DNA from: H111-94 sp034436045
GTDB lineage: Bacteria; Chloroflexota; Ktedonobacteria; Ktedonobacterales; Ktedonobacteraceae
Reading direction: 5' to 3'
Assembly: GCA_034436045.1 (NCBI GenBank)
Contig: DAOTVZ010000088.1
Span: forward strand, 1-62,991
DNA: 62,991 nucleotides
This document shows positions 44,405 through 51,929 of the stretch, piece by piece; position 1 is the first letter of the stretch, and each line of letters opens with the position of its first letter. The notes under the pieces are model-generated. The model worked only from the letters and a program-made list of their open reading frames with translations, made no database searches and was not told the origin of the DNA. The position numbers and the translations under genes were made by a program.

Positions 44405-45433
44405 ATGGCCGAACTCACCTGGTCTGGCAAACAACGCATCGACGCTACAGCTACTCTCGCCAGCCAGCAATACTATTTCAACACTATTGCACACTATCCG
44501 TCTACACCCTATACTGCTTCAACAACAGAGAAAACCTGGTCAAACCGCCTGATTCTGGGCGATAAGGCGCAGGTTTTACCCCTCTTACTGACAGAGTTTC
44601 GTGGGGCGATCAATCTGATTTATATCGATCCTCCCTTCATGACCGGGCGCATCTTCTATCACAGCGATGGGACGCGCATCGCCTACCGCGACACCTGGCA
44701 AAGCCGATTGGACGGTTATTTACAATGGCTATACGAAACACTCATCCTCCTCCATGCTCTGCTTGCGTCCAACGGTAGTCTCTATCTACACCTCGATTGG
44801 CGCACCGCCCACTATGCACGTGTGCTGCTCGATGAGGTGTTTGCAACCGGTGTCGATGATGAGGGAGCGGGCTTCAAAAATGAGATCATCTGGCATTATC
44901 AATCAGGCGGACGCGCTAAGCGCTATTATGCGCGCAAGCACGATACGATCTTTCTGTACACAAAATCGACGCAGTACTGTTTTCACCCGGAGCGTGTAGG
45001 GGAAAAGCGCGGCACGCAGCGGCGAAACCACATGCGACGCGAAATTGACGCAGACGGGCATGTCACCTGGACAATTCGCTCGGCGGGACGAGTCTATACC
45101 TATGACGAGAACTCTCTACTAACCCTCAGCGATGTGTGGAACGACATTCACCATCTGCACCAGAAAGACCCCGAACGCTCCGGCTATGCCACACAGAAGC
45201 CGGAAGCGCTGCTCGAACGCATCATCCTCGCATCTTCAGAAGAGCACGACCTGGTGCTGGATTGTTTCTGTGGTAGCGGCGTCACGCCCCTGGTAGCAGA
45301 ACGGCTCGGTCGGCGCTGGCTGGCCGTCGATCAGAGCGAGCTTGCCATCGCCACCACAGTACAACGATTACAGTCATTGGAGCAGCATCAAGCGTTCATG
45401 ATGCAAAAAGTAGTACCATACGCCTTTAGTTGA
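44405..45433 (+). CDS. Site-specific DNA methyltransferase (N4/N6, beta class), orphan
   Basis: 342 residues. Motif IV DPPF (Asp75-Phe78) precedes the target-recognition region, and the AdoMet motif DCFCGSG (286-292) is near the C-terminus, the beta-class order. It methylates an exocyclic amine of adenine or cytosine. No restriction endonuclease gene is near, so a solitary regulatory methyltransferase is likely. It stands alone, with its own terminator-like hairpin at 45452-45488. Confidence 0.9.
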   Translation: MAELTWSGKQRIDATATLASQQYYFNTIAHYPSTPYTASTTEKTWSNRLILGDKAQVLPLLLTEFRGAINLIYIDPPFMTGRIFYHSDGTRIAYRDTWQSRLDGYLQWLYETLILLHALLASNGSLYLHLDWRTAHYARVLLDEVFATGVDDEGAGFKNEIIWHYQSGGRAKRYYARKHDTIFLYTKSTQYCFHPERVGEKRGTQRRNHMRREIDADGHVTWTIRSAGRVYTYDENSLLTLSDVWNDIHHLHQKDPERSGYATQKPEALLERIILASSEEHDLVLDCFCGSGVTPLVAERLGRRWLAVDQSELAIATTVQRLQSLEQHQAFMMQKVVPYAFS

Positions 45434-45451
45434 AGACACAACAATCTCTCG

Positions 45452-45488
45452 TGTGACAGGGATAGAGCAGAGCTATATCCCTGTCACA
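45452..45488 (+). terminator. Hairpin after the methyltransferase gene
   Basis: TGTGACAGGGATA (45452-45464) pairs perfectly with TATCCCTGTCACA (45476-45488). No T run follows, so termination would need Rho or be partial. Confidence 0.55.
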
Positions 45489-45692
45489 TGAGCAAGAGTG
45501 CCAGGGCTGGATCATCGTGGTACAATGAAAGCCGACGTTCGTACACGGCACTACTGCCGTTTTGTGAAGTAGTTCATAGCGTGAACACTTCACACAGGAC
45601 TATTATCTCAACATGAAACTTTTTTATGTCTATCACCATTGCAATGGTAGAAGTGAAAAAATCTATCTCATCTATTCAGGAAGTTACCTGGT

Positions 45693-46808
45693 ATGAAGAC
45701 GTTCGTAAAGCAACAACGCAAACAACTATATCGTTCTTTTCCGATCTTCGGCACACTGCTAGCCTTTATTTTGCTCCTCAGCGCTTGCGGAAGTTCCGCT
45801 GCCTCTAACCAGCCAGCTATGCCTGACTCTTCAACCGCGCTCAAGTTGTCTCCTATCAGCCAGAGCTTGCAGGCACAGGGGCAGATGCAACTTCAGACCT
45901 TCCAGCAATGGATCTCGCTGATGCAACAGTATCAGGGCAACGTGACTACGTATCAGCAGCAATACAACGCCGATCAGCAGGCGTTGGCAAACGCACAGAC
46001 ACCGGCAGCGTATCAGGCGGCGCTGGCAACACTGCAAAAACAGGTCGCACAAATCCAGATACCGGCAATGAAGGCCGAAGCTCAGGGCCTGTTGCAACAA
46101 CTCACACAGCAGGTTAGCGCGTGGGATAAAACGCATACCTACTACGATAGCTACAACAATACTACGTACCCGCTGGGCTATGCCTACGACTCCAACGGCA
46201 TCGAAGGCTGGGCACAGGACGAAATTACCTCATCACAGACGATGGCCGACTATCAGCAAACCATCGAAAATCTCAATATGTGGATCGATGATTTCAAGGC
46301 TTTTACGCAAGACAGCGGCGATAAAACGCCCTATAACCAGCCCCATGCCACCGATTTGCAGCTCATGAAGCTGGATAATGCGATGACCGGCAAAGTCGTC
46401 GTCGTTGCGCTGGCGGAACAGGCGATGCGTGTCTACGATAATGGCAAACTGGTCAAGGCATTCTATGTCACCACGGGTCAGCCGGACCTACCCAGCATCC
46501 CCGGTAACTGGTGGGTTGAGGGCAAACAGTCGCCGACCGTGTTCAAATCACCCGACCCTCCCGGCTCACCGCACTGGTATCCCGATACACCTATTAACTA
46601 TGCCATGCAGTATCATAGCGAGGGATACTTTATTCACGATAGCTGGTGGCGCGCCGATTACGGCCCTGGCACCAACTTTCCGCATCCTGACCCAACCGGA
46701 GACATCTACTCTCAGGACGGCTCACATGGTTGCGTGAACATGGCAAAAGCGGATGCCGCCTGGCTCTACAGCTTCGTCAAGCTCTACACACCCATTATCA
46801 TCTATTAA
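45693..46808 (+). CDS. L,D-transpeptidase lipoprotein (YkuD domain)
   Basis: 371 residues. The signal ends in the lipobox LLLSAC (Cys32). Residues about 60-220 form a helical, Gln-rich region that is probably coiled-coil. The catalytic YkuD domain (about 235-371) has FIHDSWW and the active-site Cys347 in GSHGCVNM. It cross-links or anchors to peptidoglycan stem peptides outside the membrane, which supports a thick cell wall. AGGAAG precedes the ATG. Confidence 0.9.
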   Translation: MKTFVKQQRKQLYRSFPIFGTLLAFILLLSACGSSAASNQPAMPDSSTALKLSPISQSLQAQGQMQLQTFQQWISLMQQYQGNVTTYQQQYNADQQALANAQTPAAYQAALATLQKQVAQIQIPAMKAEAQGLLQQLTQQVSAWDKTHTYYDSYNNTTYPLGYAYDSNGIEGWAQDEITSSQTMADYQQTIENLNMWIDDFKAFTQDSGDKTPYNQPHATDLQLMKLDNAMTGKVVVVALAEQAMRVYDNGKLVKAFYVTTGQPDLPSIPGNWWVEGKQSPTVFKSPDPPGSPHWYPDTPINYAMQYHSEGYFIHDSWWRADYGPGTNFPHPDPTGDIYSQDGSHGCVNMAKADAAWLYSFVKLYTPIIIY

Positions 46809-46849
46809 TGGCTCGACGAACCTTAACCATCAAAATCGCCCATCGTTTC

Positions 46850-47335
46850 ACGCCCTGTCTCCCGGTCGCGCCGCTCTCAGGGCGTGATGAATCACGCCCC
46901 TACTCATCATTATGCCCTCCTTGCTCGTCGCGCCGCTCTCAGGGCGTGATGAATTATGATTGCTCCAACACCGTAGGGGCGTGATGAATCACGCCCTGCT
47001 CGCCCTGCCTCCCGGTCGCGCCGCTCCCTGGGCGTCATCAATCACGCCCCTACTCATCATTATGCGCTCCTTGCTCGTCGTGTCGCTCCCTGGGCGTCAT
47101 CAATCACGCCTCTACTCATCATTATGCCCTCCTTGCTCGTCGCGCCGCTCTCTGGGCGTGATTCATCACGCCCCTACTCATCATCATGCCTTCCTTGCTC
47201 GTCGCGCCGCTCTCAGGGCGTGATCAATCACGCCCCTACGGCATGTGTCATCACCGGCTTTTGGAAAAACTCATCATTATGCCCTCCTTGCTCGTCGCGC
47301 CGCTCTCAGGGCGTCATCAATCACGCCCCTACGAT
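46850..47335. repeat. 62-bp palindromic tandem repeat array
   Basis: Seven 5'-to-3' units share CGCGCCGCTCTCAGGGCGTG, an internal inverted repeat GGGCGTGAT-NN-ATCACGCCC, and CTACTCATCATTATG. Palindrome cores start at 46880, 46942 (right arm mutated), 47030, 47092, 47154, 47216 and 47309, mostly exactly 62 bp apart (the last step is 93). A reverse-type core is at 46977-46996. Open frames crossing the array in several phases are by-products of the repeat. No spacer structure as in CRISPR. It fills the gap between the transpeptidase and C39-like genes. Confidence 0.85.
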
Positions 47336-47381
47336 ACCAAATCAGAACGGGGCATGAGTATCGGGCATTTATTTTCAAGCA

Positions 47382-48104
47382 TCAGGATTTGGGCGTGAGT
47401 ATGGCGCTAAAACCCGTCCACATAGCTTGAAACATTGCGTAAGTCATGCGCTGAAAATCGTGGGGAGATGAGTCGGCAATGTAAACGTACTGCCCGTCAC
47501 CGCCATACACCACAAAAATATGCCCGGCAGGAAAATAGTAGCTGTCACGCACACTGACGATCACCGGCTCACCCTTATTGGCAATAGCCACGATGTCTTG
47601 CAATGAAAGCGAGTGACTTAAGCTGGCATTAAAGCCGAAATACTGCGCTGTCTCAGCAATGCCCTCTTCGTTTAAGAGGCCCAACTGCACATTCCATACG
47701 CCCAACCGTTGCTCCTCTTCCAGCACATCCGCGCCAATCAAATGCATGCCATACGCATTCATCACTGTAGCCATTGCCATGCCCGAACACGAGGAATACG
47801 ACCATACCTGCCATTCATAGACGGTATGGTACTGATCGCGCGCCGCCGAGTCGAGCCGCACCACGCGCGAACTGGGCGTAGAGGGCAACGGCTGGGCTTC
47901 CGTCTGTAGATCAACCGCCTGCATGTTACTCAGCAGCGATAAACCGAGACCTTTGCTCAAATTATGCAGCGTGCCACCGGCCACCCCACTTTGTATAAAT
48001 AGAGCTATCAGGCAGATAATGAGCAACCCACAAGAAACCAGCATCCGCCTGCGCGTATACCAGCGCGACGATAGCAAGGAAGACAAGGAAGAAGAGGACG
48101 ACAT
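47382..48104 (-). CDS. C39-like cysteine peptidase, membrane-anchored
   Basis: 240 residues. An N-terminal membrane anchor (about 20-40) follows a Ser-rich tail. Catalytic Cys106 is in SSCSGMAMATVM, His195 in PAGHIFVVYGG and Asp211 in YIADSSPHDF, the papain-like order of C39-like peptidases. It should act outside the membrane; whether it cleaves leader peptides or cell wall is unknown. GAGG lies 8 bp before the ATG. Confidence 0.85.
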   Translation of the reverse strand: MSSSSSLSSLLSSRWYTRRRMLVSCGLLIICLIALFIQSGVAGGTLHNLSKGLGLSLLSNMQAVDLQTEAQPLPSTPSSRVVRLDSAARDQYHTVYEWQVWSYSSCSGMAMATVMNAYGMHLIGADVLEEEQRLGVWNVQLGLLNEEGIAETAQYFGFNASLSHSLSLQDIVAIANKGEPVIVSVRDSYYFPAGHIFVVYGGDGQYVYIADSSPHDFQRMTYAMFQAMWTGFSAILTPKS

Positions 48105-48212
48105 ACAATGACCTCGCTACATCCATAAAGATTTTACTTCCATTCTTATTGGATATAACTGATCAGATAAGCAATCTTCCACATTCCTGGCAAAAATCAC
48201 CCAATCGGGCCA

Positions 48213-48297
48213 TCTATTCTCACTTCTTCTGGTTTTTCTCCAGGAAAAGCAGGTTTATAGTTGAAGAACTATAGACCTGTTTTTCCTGGAGAATAGA
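48213..48297. other. Long hairpin between two minus-strand genes
   Basis: 48238-48262 pairs with 48267-48291 in 25 positions (two G-U type pairs) across a GAAG tetraloop, and TCTATTCTC (48213-48221) is the complement of 48289-48297, giving two alternative pairings. It lies between the 48324-48749 gene and the C39-like gene. Confidence 0.6.
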
Positions 48298-48323
48298 TTT
48301 TATATCATGCCCGATCTGCTATC

Positions 48324-48749
48324 TCATTGTTCGTGGTCGCCCGGTCGTATCGCTTCGCGCGAGGGTGCCAGAAAGGCGCGCATATCGTAGATTTCCAGGT
48401 CCTTGCTCATCGTGCGTTTGTAGATGTAGACGATATTCACATCATAGCTGAGAGGTAGCACGAGATATTCAACGGCGTCATGCTTCGCGCAAGGTCGCGC
48501 ATTCAAGTTGCCATGCTTGCAGAGATGGAAGGCCAGCAATTCACCGGGATCAATGATGCCCAGTTGATGAAAGTTGTGGTACACCGTCCAGGCAATCTCA
48601 GTCTTGTTCTCTAACAGGAGCAGTTCGTCATCGCTGCCGAGATTGAGCGCGACACGCGGCTGTGGGCGCGGTGTCCAACCACCTGTCTGTCGTTTCGGCT
48701 GCGTTTTTGTTGGCGGAGTCTTGGTTTTCGGGGGACATATAACTGCCAT
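48324..48749 (-). CDS. Hypothetical protein
   Basis: 141 residues from the ATG at 48749, chosen because GGAGG lies 6 bp upstream. A Pro/Thr/Lys-rich N-terminal tail (KTKTPPTKTQPKRQTGGWTP, a low-complexity linker) precedes a compact domain with NLGSDDELLLLENKTEIAW and CKHGNLNARPC, whose Cys pair might bind metal. I do not recognise the family. A long hairpin lies after its stop. Confidence 0.65.
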   Translation of the reverse strand: MAVICPPKTKTPPTKTQPKRQTGGWTPRPQPRVALNLGSDDELLLLENKTEIAWTVYHNFHQLGIIDPGELLAFHLCKHGNLNARPCAKHDAVEYLVLPLSYDVNIVYIYKRTMSKDLEIYDMRAFLAPSREAIRPGDHEQ

Positions 48750-48963
48750 TGATACCTCCATGCTCTGCGCAGGTATTATTCACACGTCCAATTGAAAGAC
48801 AGGCACAAAACGAAGGGATACACATTACATGCTTTCGCATCACTCGTACAAACAGCTAACAGGACATCACTGCGAACAATATACCGTTTATAGCACAGAA
48901 GTAGCTATCATACAGTATACACCTTCCTGTCAATAGTCTGTTTCATTAAAGACACTATCTGAA

Positions 48964-49446
48964 TCACTCGCGCTGTTTTGTTAATCGCCGAGGCATACTT
49001 TGCTCCACTTTTTGCGCATCGATATTATAACTACGCAAAAGGTGCATTACCGGTGCACTACCACACTCAAGTAGGCCCAATAGCAAATGTTCTGTGCCGA
49101 TATGGTCATGTCCAAGTCGCCGTGCCGCTATAGCGGCATGTTCAATACACGTTCTAGTATCCGGCGACAGGGATACCTCTGCTCCGCGCTTCAAACTGAA
49201 CCATTCAAACAAACTTTGCCAGAAGTTCCGCTCTGGTCTGGAGAGTATTTCCTCCACAGGCGCAAAATGCAACTGTTCCTGTGCCAGTGCTAACGTGATA
49301 CCAGCATCTTGTAGCACTTGCACACCGATACCCTTCCCTTCATACAGCAAGCTCCACAAGATGCTTTCGCCTGTGATACGTTCATAGTGCTGGCTTTTCG
49401 CGGCCAGTTCCAGCACTTTTACAGCACGCTTAGTCAGCTTCAGCAT
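48964..49446 (-). CDS. Stand-alone Clp N-terminal (double repeat) domain protein
   Basis: 160 residues from ATG 49446 (AAGGAG upstream). Two Clp-N repeats: about 1-65 (LTKRAVKVLELAAKSQHYER, then GESILWSLLYEG) and about 75-150 (DTRTCIEHAAIAARRLGHDH, then IGTEHLLLGLLE). No AAA+ domain follows. Such proteins may act as ClpC adaptors or inhibitors. It begins 30 bp after the end of the membrane protein gene and shares a transcript with the ECF sigma gene. Confidence 0.85.
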   Translation of the reverse strand: MLKLTKRAVKVLELAAKSQHYERITGESILWSLLYEGKGIGVQVLQDAGITLALAQEQLHFAPVEEILSRPERNFWQSLFEWFSLKRGAEVSLSPDTRTCIEHAAIAARRLGHDHIGTEHLLLGLLECGSAPVMHLLRSYNIDAQKVEQSMPRRLTKQRE

Positions 49447-49475
49447 ACAGTAATCTCCTTTTCTCATACAATATA

Positions 49476-50279
49476 TCACCGCGCCATTGTCACACGTTCA
49501 TCGCACGTTTCAACACGCGGCCCACAGACACGCTCGATGCGCTCAGCTAGCGATGGCTCACTCCAGCGGCGGCGACACGGCACATGGCTGTAATCGGCAA
49601 GCTTATGCAAGCCGCGACACATGCGCGAGCGTCCAAGCCAGCGCACAGCGAGCATATCGGCCTGTAAAGCTCGCCGACGCTGGTGCCAGTACAGCATCGG
49701 CACCAGACTTACTGTAGCAATAAACGTAATGAGTAAGATTATCCACTGTTGATAGAAGTTTGTCAGTACCAGCGTTGTGCCATCTGCTAATAGCAAGAAC
49801 AGCATCAGCAGATATATCCAACGGTAGCGCCATTCTCGTGTGAGCAGATAGCGTGCCAGACCGACCGTGAGTAAAACATCTAATGCAGCCCGATCTTCGG
49901 TTATGTTCGGCGCTGATGGCAATATCAGTAAAAGGTTGTTGCGTAGAAGCGGCACGTAGACGCCTGGCTGGCGTAAATGCATTTTGAAACGGGCATAGAG
50001 CATGGGTACACCACGATTAGTAGTAGCAGCGCCATACACTTCGCGCACAATCTGTCGAAAGGCAACCTGTATAGAAGAAGGTGCCGGACGCAAAGAGGGC
50101 TGCCAGAACAGGAACGGAATGCACGCATCTTGCTTGTCAAGTCGGTACCGCACCGTCAGCCAGGAATCGAGAGGAAGTTGCTGCGGTGGACGCTGCGGCC
50201 CATAAAAGTCGGTCAGGCGTTCATGAACCGAGCCAGTGGTATGCCCGTTTCTCATATGTTGAGCATTCTTCTCTTGCAT
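49476..50279 (-). CDS. Membrane protein resembling an inactive M48 peptidase
   Basis: 267 residues with two adjacent helices (about 154-174 and 178-197). Around it the pattern of an M48 metallopeptidase is visible: a region before the helices where the family has HExxH (here LLTVGLARYLLTRE), and after them RRRALQADMLAVRWLG and EPSLAERIERVCG where the family has E..AD..AV..LG and HPSLAERI. All zinc ligands are missing. It follows an ECF sigma gene by 6 bp, so it may be an anti-sigma factor or a cofactor for it. The match is by eye only. Confidence 0.6.
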   Translation of the reverse strand: MQEKNAQHMRNGHTTGSVHERLTDFYGPQRPPQQLPLDSWLTVRYRLDKQDACIPFLFWQPSLRPAPSSIQVAFRQIVREVYGAATTNRGVPMLYARFKMHLRQPGVYVPLLRNNLLLILPSAPNITEDRAALDVLLTVGLARYLLTREWRYRWIYLLMLFLLLADGTTLVLTNFYQQWIILLITFIATVSLVPMLYWHQRRRALQADMLAVRWLGRSRMCRGLHKLADYSHVPCRRRWSEPSLAERIERVCGPRVETCDERVTMAR

Positions 50280-50285
50280 AACAAC

Positions 50286-50849
50286 TCACCTCTTTCCCTC
50301 TTCAAGCAACACGCGCAAATGCTCACGCGCGCGACTGAGCCGTGACTTCACTGTACCAATAGGCCAACCCAACACCTGAGCAATCTCCGTTTCCATCAAA
50401 TCTGCTCCATAGCGCAAAGCAATGACACGCCGTTGATCAGCATTGAGGCATGCCAACGCCTGCCGCACCTCTTCACGTTGCACAATCTCCTCTTGCATAT
50501 CCCTCTCTACCAATGACGGCCCTGTCTGCCCATATATTTCCCTCTCCAACACTTCTTGAAGGGGGATCGGATGCTGATACACGCGCTGTTTCTCCATTAC
50601 ATCCAGGGCGTGACGATAGAGAATACGCATCAGCCAGGGGCGAAATGGGCTGCCGGGGATAAAACGCGGCAAGCCCCGCCATGCCAGCAGGAATGCTCCT
50701 TGCGTAATCTCTTCAGCCAGAGCATACTGATGGCAGAGCCGGAGTGCTGCCGCCATTGCAACGGCGTGATGCATCATCCATAACTGCTGAAAAGCATCCT
50801 GGTCTCCACACGCGGCGCGTTCAATGATTTCGTCTTCGCAGGTCGCCAC
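50286..50849 (-). CDS. ECF-type RNA polymerase sigma factor
   Basis: 187 residues from GTG 50849, which has AGGAGG upstream; 48 further in-frame codons lack a ribosome site. Region 2 includes DQDAFQQLWMMHHAVAMAAA and ALAEEITQGAFLLAWRGLP; region 4 has LNADQRRVIALRYGADLMET and PIGTVKSRLSRAREHL. The gene is followed by the M48-like membrane protein (6-bp gap) and the Clp-N protein, which together look like one regulatory operon. It is divergent from a LysR gene. Confidence 0.9.
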   Translation of the reverse strand: MATCEDEIIERAACGDQDAFQQLWMMHHAVAMAAALRLCHQYALAEEITQGAFLLAWRGLPRFIPGSPFRPWLMRILYRHALDVMEKQRVYQHPIPLQEVLEREIYGQTGPSLVERDMQEEIVQREEVRQALACLNADQRRVIALRYGADLMETEIAQVLGWPIGTVKSRLSRAREHLRVLLEEGKR

Positions 50850-51011
50850 ACCGGTATCCTCCTTCTGTAGAGAGAATACAGGTAGGGTGTCACAAAAAGT
50901 TCCCGCTTTTTGCCTCTCCTTGCTATTTTTGATATGATTACTCAGCCCCTGCTGTGGCACTCTTGTAAAACCGGTACAATAAACACAGGGCATGAGCTGA
51001 AAGGAATGAGG

Positions 51012-51929
51012 ATGAATCTACAAAACCTGCGCGTCTTTCAAAAAGTGGCAGAACTTGAACACATTACACGCGCCGCCGATGAACTGGGCCTCAGCCAGCC
51101 AGCCGTTACCAAGATTATTCAGAGCCTGGAACAGGAGATTGGCCTGGAGCTGATCGAGCGGCGTGGGCGTCGTATTGTACTCACACACGCGGGACATATC
51201 TTACATACGTATTCGCGCAAACTGGCCGCGCTGGAGCGTGAGATGGAAGAAGCAATGGAAGCGCTCAGCACCGTCGAAAGCGGCGAGGTGAGACTGGGGG
51301 CGAACGCCACTACCGGCGTTTATCTACTACCGCCTATTGTAGCACACTTTCGCCACGATTATCCCCGTGTCAATTTACACATCTCCATTTTAAACACGCA
51401 GGAAGTGATTGACGAAATCCTTAACTGGCAGATTGATCTGGGCCTGGTAGAAGGCGATCCATCTCGACAGTTCCCAGAACTCAAGGTGACTCCTTTTACT
51501 CAAGATCATCTCATTCTGGTCGTCGGCCCTAACCATCACTGGAGTCAGCACACGAGCGTTTTACCCGAACAACTTAGCCGGGGAGAGCTTGTCTTGCGCG
51601 AGCAGGGCAGCGGCGTGCGCGATGTCATAGAACACGAACTGGCTCATCTTGGCGTCCATATCCATCCGCTGCTTATTCTGACCAACAACGAAGCGATCAA
51701 GCAAATGGTGATGAACGGGGTTGGAGCTGCCATCGTCTCAGCCTTCACGGTACGCCGCGAGCTAGCGACGGGGAGCCTGCTCCAGATACCCATAGAGGGC
51801 CTGGAACTGCATCCCCAGCTTAGCATCATTCAGCGCGCCGACAAACAACTCTCGCGCTCGGCTCAGGCATTTTACAAGTATCTCCAACCCCAGTTTACAC
51901 AGACTATAGAGGTCACTCAAAAAGCGTAG
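51012..51929 (+). CDS. LysR-family transcriptional regulator
   Basis: 305 residues. The winged helix-turn-helix is LRVFQKVAELEHITRAADEL-LGLSQPAVTK (about 4-40), followed by a periplasmic-binding-protein-type effector domain. Met at 51012 spaces better with AAGGA than Met at 51006; the frame from 50910 overlaps the divergent sigma promoter and is unlikely. It is divergent from the ECF sigma gene and convergent, with a 17-bp overlap, with the helicase gene. No metabolic target is obvious in the window. Confidence 0.88.
   Translation: MNLQNLRVFQKVAELEHITRAADELGLSQPAVTKIIQSLEQEIGLELIERRGRRIVLTHAGHILHTYSRKLAALEREMEEAMEALSTVESGEVRLGANATTGVYLLPPIVAHFRHDYPRVNLHISILNTQEVIDEILNWQIDLGLVEGDPSRQFPELKVTPFTQDHLILVVGPNHHWSQHTSVLPEQLSRGELVLREQGSGVRDVIEHELAHLGVHIHPLLILTNNEAIKQMVMNGVGAAIVSAFTVRRELATGSLLQIPIEGLELHPQLSIIQRADKQLSRSAQAFYKYLQPQFTQTIEVTQKA

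Noticed and set aside
46850..47335. CRISPR array
   Set aside because: The repeats are about 62 bp, directly adjacent, with internal palindromes and no distinct unique spacers of constant length; no cas genes are in the window.
46730..47430. Several overlapping plus-strand open frames of 60-87 codons in the repeat array
   Set aside because: They arise because the 62-bp repeat shifts the frame at each copy. Their residues repeat identically, and they have no ribosome sites.
48762..48963. Additional small gene upstream of the 48324-48749 protein
   Set aside because: No frame with start, ribosome site and protein-like composition was seen.
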